Under the pieces are notes generated by a model, which made no database searches, was not told the origin of the DNA, and saw nothing but the letters and a program-made list of their open reading frames with translations. From Wolfiporia cocos (taxonomy: Eukaryota; Basidiomycota; Agaricomycetes; Polyporales; Phaeolaceae), in contig JACCLO010000041.1 of the NCBI GenBank assembly GCA_029448655.1, forward strand, positions 1 through 64,000: a DNA stretch of 64,000 bases, given 5' to 3'. The position numbers and the translations under genes are program-made. Shown in pieces: positions 1 to 10,350 of the stretch. Numbering within the stretch: the stretch's first letter is position 1; the number at the start of each line of letters is the position of its first letter.

Positions 1-109
1 CGCTGGATAGTTGTGAGTGAGTGAGAGGTGATGAGAACGCCATCTATATTCCGACGGCCGATAGTGACTACGGTGAGTAATGTGCGTAGTTGAGCTTTTG
101 ATGGTGCGG

Positions 110-669
110 TCACTGACCGAGACCGTCTACACTCAAGATCTCGTCGATGCTCTGTACGGCCTCAAGTCGTTCGCAGATGCGAGGTATTCTGACGCCATCA
201 GTCCCCATGTGCTCTGTGTAAATGGACTGCCGAATCCACGGATACCTGGACCCCTTGGGGGGAAGCGCGCCGCAGCAACGATCGACTTGGCTTGAGCGGC
301 GGTTGATACCTATCAGATTGACGTATATGTACCACGACCGACTAGCCCAGCGTGTTCTACATACCATTGGAACCAGCACTCCCCGGGCGCCGGCATCAAG
401 CCCATACTTGATTTGCCACCGACACTACCGTCTGCACACGCCCCTGTTGCAGGTATTCTGACAATAGTGCTGGGCGCCGAGCTTCCGAGCCCCGATATTG
501 TTTGGATGGATTCGGCAGCGCCTGGCTGAAGAGATGTCATGCCATGCTCACAATCAATGAGCAGCCATGAGAGATGGGGCGAGGCGAGCGCAGCAGTGCG
601 CGCTTTCAAAGCACCTGGCAGCGTGATCCATGCGCCGAACGCTGGCTTCGATGCGCGAAAGGGCTTCAA
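110..669 (-). pseudogene. HpcH/HpaI-type aldolase, broken 5' part
   Basis: Reading from a Met at 669, the protein has FGAWITLPGA, then ASPHLSW-LIDCEHG and IVRIPATG. These match the N-terminal half of HpcH/HpaI (2,4-dihydroxyhept-2-ene-dioate type) metal-dependent aldolases, where the D-x-E-H-G and V-R-I-P segments surround the active site. After IVRIPATGACADGS the frame shifts: WQIKYGLDAGARGVLVPMV is in another frame near 360-420, and an RFPP..GIRGFGSPFTQ segment follows after a probable short intron. Further on, a peptide like AVQSIDEILSVDGL appears in yet another frame at about 120-180, with sequence between apparently lost. The catalytic C-terminal half is not seen before the window edge. 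I infer a decayed gene or pseudogene with at least two frameshifts. Sequencing error could explain one of them but not the lost segment. Confidence 0.6.
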
Positions 670-1377
670 GAAGACGGTGCATTATACTCCGCTGTGGAAT
701 TGTTGCGATGACAATACATTACATTCATTGACTTGGTGCTTGTGGACAGATCCTCGCCGAACACAGACTCCGACCGTTGCATCTTGGCCTGCTCCGCACG
801 TGGGCAAGCAAGATTAGATGCGAGAAATCCCTGGTAGAAATAATAACCAGAAAGCACCCCCGTCACTGTGCGCAGACACCAGCGGCATCCGAGCCACCGC
901 TGCCTCGTTGCAGCACGCTCACCGACGCCACACACAACTGTGGTGTTCCTGTTGAATCGGAATAGTTTGTTGCCCAGAATGGCTAGGGTGAATAGTACAG
1001 CAATGGACCATGCGTATACGCGAAGTTACTAACCACCTGCCAATGCAGCGGAAAGGCCAGCGAAGAGGCCGTCTCTCCGAGCTTCCTGTGGAGGTTGGCG
1101 TGTGAATGTCATCATTATCGAGATTGGAATGGATGGATATAGATTTCCCTACAGTTGTACATCTTGCTACAGCATCATCGGGAGCCACAAGTGAAGTGTC
1201 GGCGGCGTTGGGCATAGTGATAAATTATGGAACGCGATGCGTTTGCGGACTTGATGCGGACAGATAAACGTGTGCACCACTTAGTAACTCAAATAGAATT
1301 AATAATTCCCCTGCCTGACACACGGCGTGCGCGCGCTAACATCACCCCGCGTCACATAAGCTCGACGTCACGACTTC
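670..1377. other. Intergenic, nothing recognised
   Basis: About 700 bp between the aldolase remnant and the next weak coding signal. No convincing reading frame, repeat or RNA gene was seen on either strand. Confidence 0.4.
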
Positions 1378-2047
1378 GTGACTGAGCGCGTCAAAGTCTC
1401 GCGTGGAGCTCGCTGTGGCTGGCATCGTAGACATTGGGCTTCTTCTTGTATGTGGATAACTCACTGGAAATATCGGCGAACAAGCGCAAACTGTCTTCAG
1501 ACATATCAAATACTTTCAGTTCCATCGAGGGTACGTTATATGCGCTCAATTGCACGGATCTTATTTACAGCAACATCCTCCATTCGTGTAGACGCTTTGA
1601 TCAGCGTCAAGCAGAAACTCGGGGATAGTAGTCGTAGCAGTCGGGTCTCTATATGCGCCGAACTATACCAGCTGGCATATCTCTCCGAGTCTTTCTCCCA
1701 GCAGCGCCTGCGGTCGAACAAGGATTGGATCCATCAAGTGGATATCCTAGATCGTGAAGGTGGGCACACTATTTCTGGGTTTCTTCCAACTACCACATAT
1801 GATCCGCAGGGGTCAATCTGTGGAATCCATCTGCCTTGTCTCGCGATATGGATGATGAGGATACTTGAAATGTGAATGCTGCATGTGAGTCTAGTTCATC
1901 ATGCCGAGAGTGTCTCACCGTACCATCCCCAATCACCGGTTCGGCTATCCGTACAGTGAAGTTGGCCGGATTCCGCCTCGTTGAAGCCGGATTAGAGAAC
2001 AAGCCAGCCATTGACAGTGAGACAATCATCCATCACGATGTCACCTA
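1378..2047 (+). other. Possible degraded coding region, unrecognised
   Basis: Several short open stretches in different plus-strand frames read like protein: about 1434-1535, then about 1600-1810 containing SFSQQRLRSNKDWIHQVD and LDREGGHTISGFLP, then 1910-2047 ending in a stop. GT and AG pairs that could join them exist, but no family is recognised and no clear start is visible. It may be a decayed multi-exon gene or chance. Evidence is weak. Confidence 0.2.
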
Positions 2048-2162
2048 GTTTGAGATCGCTTCTCCACAGCTCTCATCCATGTGCTGCAGCTCGCAAGCAA
2101 AGCCGGCGTTAGCATGTCAGGTACAACCATCAGTTCGCGTGCGGACTCCCAAGACGGGCCGC

Positions 2163-3939
2163 TTACTCAGAAAATGTGAATTCTAGCGATCGGACGCCAT
2201 GATCTTGCAGGCTCCGTGCTTGCATGTGCAGCGAAGGTATGACTACTATCCGCCCCATGAGTGCACGCCAATGTGATTTCTCCTGAAGGATTGGTACCGT
2301 CTTCTCACCTGAATCGAAGTTAGCAGCCGCCCTCGGGCGATGACAGGGGCGACGCACCTGATCCGAGTACGATGACATCGTCAGCACGCCCGACACTTCA
2401 TATGCGACATCAGACTTTATTTGCCAATCATATTGACTGCGACGTACATTCGCCAGAGACCAGGCTTGGCCGGATGTGGTTCCCAAAGGTCGGATGTGGC
2501 AAAGCCACGCTCCCCATTTGGCATATTCTCGATGCAAGGCTGGTGTGTCTCGCACGTCTGCACGCACATGCACGCCATACCTCAGTATACTTCGGGCGGC
2601 TACATCGTTACATTTTGGCACGCACCAACATCTGCAGCTCGAATGTCCCGTCTCCCTGAGGAACCCAGCGACATACACTCTCTGGGAAGCTGCATCCATT
2701 CCCAGTCGGCGCGCTTCTTGCCAATAGGGCTCGGCTCTTCGACGCCGTCATCGAACACGCATGTCACCAGGCCGAATTCGGTTGCACCGTAGCACGCCAA
2801 CAGGCGCACGCCTTTATCCACGAGCTTCTCACCATTCGCCCTGGAGAGCGGGCCGCCGGCGAATATCTAAGACGTGAGTGATAAGCGAGTTGCTCCCTCG
2901 ACCAGCGCAATGTGATGCAGGTACTGACAAGAGCCTGAAGAGACGCAAGGTACTTCGCGTCATCCTCGTTCTGCGACCACGCCTGGCGAAAACAGTACTT
3001 TAGCAATCACAGGCACACTACACAACCAGAGCCTACCTCGACGAAAGCAGGGACGCTCTCGATAGCCGTGCAGCCTGTCTTGCGCGCCGTCTCAATTGTG
3101 TTCTGCGGGGTCGGCACGACCGGGGGCGCTGACACGATCGCGCGCGGGGGGAACAGCGACGTCGGCTGGCCGGACAAGAGCGGCGCGTACAGCTGCGAGC
3201 AGAGTCCCATTACGTGGAACGGCGGTAGCGCCATGCACCCCCACCGTATCGCCTTCCTGCGCGACTCCACGAAGATGGGCATCCTGCACCAGTGTAGGAT
3301 CGTCGTGTGCGTGTGCGGGATCGGCTTCGGGAAGCCGGTGGAGCCTGAGGAGTGCAGGTAGAGCACAACATCCGATGGCGACGCCGCGCACGCGGGCGGC
3401 GGGTAAGGGCCCGAGACGGCACGCGGCGGGTCGAAGGAGGGCGCGAGCGTCGGGAAGACGTCCGTGAGCGCGGGCAGGTCGTCGACGTGCATGGCGAATC
3501 CGCTCGGCAGGCTCTCCCGGACCGCGTCAGTGAATGGGGCGAAGGTGGGCTGTGAGACGATGCGATGGCAGCTCGTGTGCTCCATCAGGCTTGCTATTGC
3601 GGGCACGGAGTTGCGGGAGGACATAGGGAAGGGGACGAGCCCCGCACGGATCAGACCCGCGACGAGCGCATGGTAGAGCAGAGTATCGCAGTTCGCGATG
3701 ATAGCGACAACGGCGCCCTCTTCGCCCTTCCGTCCGGGGAAGGAGTGGGCAACGCGGTGAATTGCCTGAGCGAACTCGAGGAACGATATACTTCCGAGCG
3801 TATCAGAAGACAAGTCTGGAAACAGGAAGAGAAAGAACGGAGAGGTGGAATTGTATTCGGCATGGAAGTCGACGAGCCCAGGGATGAGAGATAGCGAACC
3901 GTTGAGGGGCGGGAGTACAGGCGATGCAGATGCAGACAT
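2163..3939 (-). pseudogene. AMP-dependent synthetase (adenylation domain), truncated and frameshifted
   Basis: Member of the ANL superfamily, which activates a carboxylic acid as acyl-AMP; the closest resemblance is to fungal NRPS-like reductase adenylation domains. From the Met at 3939, exon 1 (3037-3939) carries the P-loop-like signature YLHSSGSTGFPKPIPHTH (about residues 195-212) and the motif ALPPFHVMGL. Introns of about 55 nt lead to exon 2 (2929-2982) and exon 3 (2626-2866), which has FAGGPL, YGATEFG and DWEWM. Later exons give QGDGTFELQML, RGFATSDLWE and GRADDVIVLGSGEKTVP. Two oddities are visible. Near 2695 the frame after DWEWMQ is off by one base relative to the following ESVCRWVPQ segment. 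The homology also ends soon after EKTVP, so the C-terminal lid and the carrier and reductase domains expected of an NRPS-like enzyme are missing. I infer a pseudogene or a misassembled base plus truncation. Confidence 0.75.
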
Positions 3940-6381
3940 ATCTGCCAGAAGCTGAACAGAGTGGATTATAATGATTCTGATGGAGTATGTGGGTGCTGAG
4001 AATGAGGCCTATTTAAACGAAGTTCTCGAGCCATCCCCGTGACGCGGGAAGGTCCATCGGTGAATATTTGAATGGCTTGCCGGTGCGCTGCGGGTCAGTT
4101 GTCCTCATGAATCCGAGCAGGTAGGTAATCGTCTACTGGTGTCAGTATCGAGTGTGGCGTACTAGATCCTGAGGCCTGAAGAGTGGCCGGCCGAGCTCGG
4201 CATCTGTTAGCCGACCAAATGTGAGACCGCGGTGATCTCGGAGCGTTCCTTTCGTTATCGTCGCAGAAAGCCGCGAAGGTTCTCTCCAGCGATCGGAGGC
4301 TAGTCGATTGGAGTCCCGCACAGCCTCGCACCTCCAGCCTTCCTGAGACGCAGGGGCACGACATAATCAGCAGCCCAGTACATCTTCGACGGGCGCGGAA
4401 CATTCTTGCTGATATTCTAGAGCTGTCAGCATCATCACCTTGGGGCCCGCGGCCACGACAGCCGACGCAGAATTCCGCCAACGATTGCGATCGTCAGATT
4501 TTGGGGAGTTGGTATCATGCAGCAAAATAAACTAACGCGTAAAGCATGGGCAACTGATCTTCCCGCATAGCCTGTCTATCGCTATGTGACTCGTCAAAGT
4601 CCGCCAGCGGCTTCGACGCCCGGAAGGACTCACTGCTGGAAGTGAGAGATTGAAGATTGATCTAGACGTTTCTCCTACGAGTGTGGCCAAGTGGCAAAAA
4701 GAGCGGAGCTGCATGGACGTCGGAAATGATAGAAGAGCCTTTCATTTCGGACCAACTGCGCATTTGAGCTGGCACATTCCAACCACCGTGCCCGCCAGGC
4801 CATTCCAGGCTGAGCATGTCCGGCATTGCTCATACCGACACTGCCGGGCGGTGAAAGGCTCAGACTAACCCGATGGTAAACAAAAGTGGTTCCGGCTGTA
4901 TGATAACGATATGGCAACAACACATCGCTTGCAATCCTTCCAGGAGGCTCTCGGCTCCACGTGAATTACTTCATCTGCACTACATTGACCAAATCTCACT
5001 GTTCCTGTACAACACAATTTCCTAAGAATCCTAACATGCGAGGGCGCATATTTCGTATCATGTCAAGTCGATAGTTGCTAAATACAGATAAAATGGGTCA
5101 GAGCTGGTAGCAATGGGCGCCCAATGCCTCTGACAATTATTTGGGGCGTTCACCTTGAATTTATAGTGCAAGGATAGCTCTTCAGAGCCTCGCCTTCCCG
5201 ATTCCGAAACACACAATTAGATTGCATATTCTCGCCATGTCAGTAGTAAGTTAATACACCGCAAGTAGTCAGACGATCGTCCGCGAGAAAGGCTAATCGA
5301 TTCAGAAGTCCTGCTCTAAACTGTTCCCTCACCTGCTTAATGTCATGCCCAGTGTGACTGTCCGTTCGTAGGCTTGCTGGTTCACTCGCCTCCCAACGTT
5401 TGCGACACGGTACCGTTGCACAATAGCTACCTCCTTGATTTGTCAGAGCACTCTTGCTGCGGAAGACTTTGCGGGTTCTGGAGACATAAATATCTACTTT
5501 CGCAACGTACGCTACACATGCGCCGATGGCGTTGTTTGTCACGAAACATGTTCTGCTCTTCTTGCGTACTTTGCTACTCACCAGTGCACTCCCAGGAGTT
5601 GTAGCTATGTGTACCTGTAGCACAGATGGCATAATATGTCCCATTGTTCTTACCTTCGCCTCACAAACACGCTCGTGTATCGCTTCGTTCTTCGATGAAA
5701 CTGCAGTTTTCGCTGATGTGTGAACTGAGCACTTAGGTGATGACTGACTTCAGGGCCTGTAGTCCGGCATTCAGTACGTTTAGTGCAAAGTAGCGGGCCA
5801 TGTCGGAACCGGCGCTACTTCATTATCAAGCAATATAAGAACAGAGATGAGTAGATAGATACTCAGCGTGGGTGGCGCCCACGCTTCAATGTGGCTTGCT
5901 AATCCGTGTTCATGCTATTTGCACGGCATGCTACACGATCGAAGTGTTGTAATAGAGGTTTTTTTACTAACGATAATTATGACTCGCCCTTTTCCGAGGT
6001 TGTGCAAGAATTATGAGAACGAGGTATGGCATCATTGATACCCTACAGTGTTTTCGTACATCCGATGCGGGTTAACAGTACTTGGATACAGTTACTGGTA
6101 TGCGTCACAAAGATCAAGGACTACGCTCTACCCACTCCATTTTAAAAACTTAGTAGTGGAGCTCAAAAAATCCGTGCCACAGTCAATTTTATTGTTAGCA
6201 AAACACCTCTAATTCGAGAGTGATTGTGGAGGCGACGGGGGGACTGCATCTAGCACTTAAATCATATGGGTCAGTGTTGGACCACGATGGAGCGATCGCC
6301 GCCACCGCCCGTCCGATCCGCTCAGATCTTGTGACGCACTAGTACTAGTGACAGGTGCCACCACAGCGCGGTCACGCCGAA
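3940..6381. other. Long intergenic stretch, nothing recognised
   Basis: About 2.4 kb. Open stretches such as 4095-4481 (-) and 5240-5644 (-) have compositions expected by chance and show no family motif. No terminal repeats or direct repeats were seen by eye. Confidence 0.4.
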
Positions 6382-6757
6382 TCACCTGTTCGTGCGACTC
6401 AGGACCAGGAAGAAGATAAGACGGTGTCCGAGGAAGGTCCGACTGTGATGGAGGTCGATTCGTAGGGCGTCGTCTGGTGGATGTGTCGCATCGCGAGCAC
6501 GGCCGTGTTGCATTGTGTTTTCGAGCTGTTGTTCATGGCTTTCGTTTGACTCGGCGTAGACACCGTCGAACGCGGGGCCTGGAGCCGCACTGGCCGCACC
6601 GCTGGGCAGCTGAGGCTGGAGGGAGCTGTATCGGCACCGTGAGAGGACGCGAGAGTCTGGCGTCGGCGACACCGACCTGGAACGGGCTTGGCGCAGCGAG
6701 TGCGCAGACGGGTTGAAATGTCCGCACTTCGGGCAGACATATTCTGCACGTGGCGGG
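6382..6757 (-). pseudogene. Zinc-ribbon C-terminal fragment, Lunapark-like
   Basis: On the minus strand an apparent intron acceptor (cag at about 6758) is followed by YVCPKCGHFNPSAHS and a Ser/Arg/Pro-rich tail running to a stop at 6382. A CPxCGHxNPSAxS element is typical of the second half of the Lunapark (Lnp1) zinc ribbon, an ER tubule-junction protein. The first half (ALICxxCxxHNG) is not found upstream, and only an ordinary AT-rich stretch precedes it. It could be a 3' remnant of a Lunapark gene or another zinc-ribbon protein. Confidence 0.3.
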
Positions 6758-7125
6758 TGACGGTCAAGGGCAAGGTCAGGTGGGAGGTGCTGACGTCGAC
6801 CCCACAGCCAATTGGTCGCTGACCGTCGTAAAGGGCACAGAATTGTACATACCAAGTGTATCGCCGGCTCATGACCACGAAGATAATGATAAGTTGGGCG
6901 CTGCAAGTCACGAATGCCGGATAGACCGTTATCGAGCAATGGGAAGTGTTTGAGTGGAGAGCGAATAAGCGCCGATCACTGGGTCCAGCGCGGGCATTAT
7001 ATTGCACATGGCCGGCGAATGAGCACCCAGCGATGTGGCACGTGCTGCGTATCACGCTGCATCCGTGCTGTGGGAATGCCACGCTGTCACCTTACACCCA
7101 ATCCACTCTGCAACGATCTGATAAT

Positions 7126-7746
7126 AATGGAGCCAACAGAGGTCCAAATTTACGGATTGAATCTTTTGAAGGAACACACAGACATGTTTCATAATCACAT
7201 ATCCACTGCTTTCCCGACACAGATTGGTGAACTATACAAATGGCATGCCAAGGGCAGGCATGCATTGGTACATTACATTCTTTTTATTTTTGCTACTCTA
7301 CTAATGAATGCAAAGTTGTATACTGAGGAGATAATCAGAGATTTTCGATTGGAGGACGACGAACTAGCAACCAACTTCCACAGAGACCCTAGGATTTTAT
7401 TAGGTCGTCAAAAACTTGATTTTGCCTTGAAGTTATTCAACCTTGGGCTGGATGCTGAGGCATTCCAGCTACCCAAGTTGGAGATTGAGCTGAAGGAAGG
7501 GCCCAAGACTGACACTACAGACCAGAATGCAGATTGCAGAGGAATAGTAAGTCTTGTGAATGATTAGCACAAAATGGCTTGAATTTAAATTTCTGCATCT
7601 AGAAGCGGCCTACTTCAGAATTGGAAGAAGCAGGCCAGGGTCCCAAGCGCCAAAAAGTGGAGGAGAGACTTCCTCAATTTTTGCCTCTAGGTGATGGCAA
7701 ACCATCCTCCAAGTTGGAAGATTGGGAAGATGAAGCCTCAAAGTAG
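7126..7746 (+). CDS. Small two-exon hypothetical protein
   Basis: Exon 1 runs from the ATG at 7126 to 7546, an intron of 56 nt follows (gtaagt..ctag, 7547-7602), and exon 2 (7603-7746) ends in TAG. The product is about 187 residues. The N-terminal part (VQIYGLNLLKEHTDMF, about residues 5-20) is followed by a hydrophobic stretch (HALVHYILFIFATLLMN, about residues 45-61) that could be a buried helix or a single membrane segment. The second exon encodes a charged tail with a possible basic nuclear-localisation patch (PKRQKV). The frame stays open upstream to 6914, but that extension is of low quality, so the ATG at 7126 is preferred. No family recognised. Consensus splice sites and rejoined frame make it a likely real gene. 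Confidence 0.55.
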
Positions 7747-8103
7747 TATGTATGTCATTTTACATTCTCATTGAAGCAGCTTGCAGTTTACTGAGGCTTG
7801 AGTACAGAATGCTTTCATGATGGTTTAGGACTGTATAGGGTGTACATACTTGCAAATAGGAATCTGCATGAGGTTGTCCTTTGTCTCAACATACATATCT
7901 ATCACCGTGATCACACCCTGTGAACATCCTTGCACACATCAAATATGTAGTCATAGCATGATCATGCTTGCCCTCATGTGCAAATACTAGTGAGAAATGC
8001 TCCACTTCCACTTCAGCGACTGCTGATGAGTACTGGAAAGAAAGCTCAGTACTTTGGAAGGAAGATACATCACCATGCATACCAATGCTCATGCTGGTCC
8101 GAT
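7747..8103. other. Intergenic between convergent genes
   Basis: 3' flank of the small + strand gene and of the converging - strand gene. No feature recognised. Confidence 0.4.
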
Positions 8104-9730
8104 TCAGTGAATACTGGTTGGAATGAATGTCAGCTGGGTAGCAAAGACAGTGCCACAATGTACCTTGAAATCATCACCGTTGAAGATAAGGATATCTCCG
8201 TGCTCTAGGGTCACGAGGAGTACCGGCCCCTCCCTTTTGACAGATTTCGTAATGGAGTCTGTGATTTGAGCAACTTGCATATCCAGAATGCTCACACTGT
8301 TACTCGGCGCTGGGACATCGGAATCGTCTATGTCCATAGGCCCGCATGAGTCGTTAGCTCCGTGCGGGAGTTCCTTCTTAGGAGATCCACGCTCTGCGAC
8401 GGTGATTGGCAGAAGCTGCTGTACACCTGGAGCTAATGATTTGGGGCGCATCGACAACTCTGCATCGGCGCCGAGGTACATCATGTATACAGGGGAATTT
8501 TTCGCAGCAAGCACGTTCTGGCACAACTTCTGTCTTGGGGAAAGCCATGAATAGTAAATTCAGAACTCACCTTCTTTGAGCCAGGGAGAACCCAAGCCAA
8601 GTAATTCATTTCTGTCCCCCTCCTTCAGCGGCCAAGCGGCTTTGAAGCAGTGCGTGTGCTTGCAATATACAGAGCGGGGCATGTGTCGTGGCCGCTGTCG
8701 TATCTTGATTGTTGAATGAGCAGGTGTAATAGGCCTCTGCGGACGCACAGAATGTTTTAGAATCAATACATACGCACCGCTGTCCGTGCTCACCTTTAAA
8801 GGAACCCTTGCTATCCTGGAGCAATGACAATTCAACTTTCGTCAGCATCTCTCTGAAGAGCCTGGTCGGCTGCTCCTGCAACTCTGCCCCGTTACAGGTA
8901 TAAATAAATAAATAAATAAGCTTGGCAGAGACGCCATCCTTTGTCATATACGCTAAACGCGAGCCATCAGCAACGTCCGTTACGGTGGTTTGACACGCTC
9001 GGACGGCCTGTCACACGACAATGTCACTGGAGAAATACCACGGGAATTATGCATGGTATGAACATCCGCAGGAGGTATACAGTTGCTTTCCTGCGCGAAT
9101 GTATGAGTGCTTGCTTCGGCCGCCTCTGGTAGGCACACTCACTGAGCATCCGCTACACAGTTAATACCATAAATTTCGCTGAGCATTCAGTTTTCCACAC
9201 TTTACGCATTGCCTTCCGCCATGATAGCTTGTGGCCGAGATGCCATACTCGAAGTCGGCATCCATTTGATGATTTGGTGAAGAATGGGGAGGAAGAAAGT
9301 GGAAAGGATTGAACATGATATTAGGGTCTGTCTGGTCTGCTCCGATGGAAGGAGGGGCCTGCCACCAGGGATCAGCACTCCGATCCACCGTTTCGCTACC
9401 GGGTACCCAATCGAAAGTGAATTGCCACGAAAATAGTTCTTGACCAGCATCGTTTCTCCCCTGTCATTTGTTCAGCATGCCATCGAAAGGTACCCACGTA
9501 GATATCGATGAGATACCATGTTTATGGATTTGATTCCAAAGAAACCCAGGTGTGTACAGCCATATTGTTCGCGGAGACTGAATGGCGCCGATTCGAAGAC
9601 TCTGCACAGCACGATGCAATCCGGACTATCACTTTTGTGGCTGTCCAATAGAACCTTAGCTTCGGGTGGTGGGCTGATCGGCCGGTTTGAACGACGCGAA
9701 GATGTCGGGACTGCACTGTTGAGATAGCTC
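8104..9730 (-). CDS. Unrecognised multi-exon protein with zinc-site and a jelly-roll-like C-terminus
   Basis: Several minus-strand exons in order. At 9540-9690: DSPDCIVLCRVFESAPFSL and REQYGCTHLGFFGIKSI. At about 9170-9445: WQFTFDWVPGSE, a run with PWWQAPPS, and CVKCGKLNAQRNLW (a CxxC that may pair with a later cysteine pair). At 8770-8950: AYMTKDGVSAKLIYLF and CNGAELQEQPTRLF. The last exon, 8104-8526, has YLGADAELSM and LVTLEHGDILIFNGDDFK. The latter is reminiscent of the substrate-side strand of AlkB-like 2-oxoglutarate oxygenases, but the HxD...H iron ligands were not identified, so no function is assigned. Exon borders are approximate. Start not determined; a possible first exon lies at about 9700-9760. 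The reading is coherent enough to propose a real gene. Confidence 0.45.
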
Positions 9731-9760
9731 CGGTGCTTTGTTGGTCAGCGTGCTCGGATC

Positions 9761-10350
9761 ATGTCTGGGTTGCAGTTTAAAACTCCCAGAGGTCGAAACA
9801 TGAGCAGTACATCATTGCAATAGAACCTAACCAGAATGATGCAGAATCGGAGGCACCAAGGAGGAGTCTGACTTGGATATCGTGGTGATTTTGATGGGGT
9901 TGATGATCAAAGGGATTCGATTCTCGTTGACATCCGTCATGATCATAGATGGCAGAGGACGATCTTGGTGATAGAGTACGTGCCCGTCGCCGTGATTGGC
10001 ATGCACATTTTCAGACTGATGTGTCTGTCGGAGATGGACAACGGCAGCTAGCCAGAGCTTGGCGGTCTATGGCTAGTACAATGCGCAATTGTACCGGATC
10101 AAAGCGCAATTGCTACGTAGGCGCCGGTGGGCGCATTCCTGGGAAGTCATAAAACACGGACGGCCCGACAAGTCCGGTTCGCTGCCGCTACGTTTGTGGC
10201 GGCCACGGTGATATGTGTCCGCTATTGCTATCTGGGCAGCTTAAGTGCAAGTATGGATCGAAAAATGACGCGGCGCCGTCTTTTCCACACTCGTGCGTGT
10301 GATCACACAAGTACAGAACCGCTTACTTGTCAAAGGATGTACCCGACATA
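9761..10350. other. Intergenic, nothing recognised
   Basis: About 590 bp between two minus-strand genes. One 67-codon plus-strand open frame (9949-10152) has no recognisable features and is treated as chance. Confidence 0.4.

Noticed and set aside
3092..3467. Open frames opposite and out of frame with the adenylation domain
   Set aside because: GC-rich shadows of the minus-strand gene, arginine- and alanine-rich without domains.
8898..8920. (aaat)n microsatellite
   Set aside because: A simple sequence repeat of about five units, with no sign of function.
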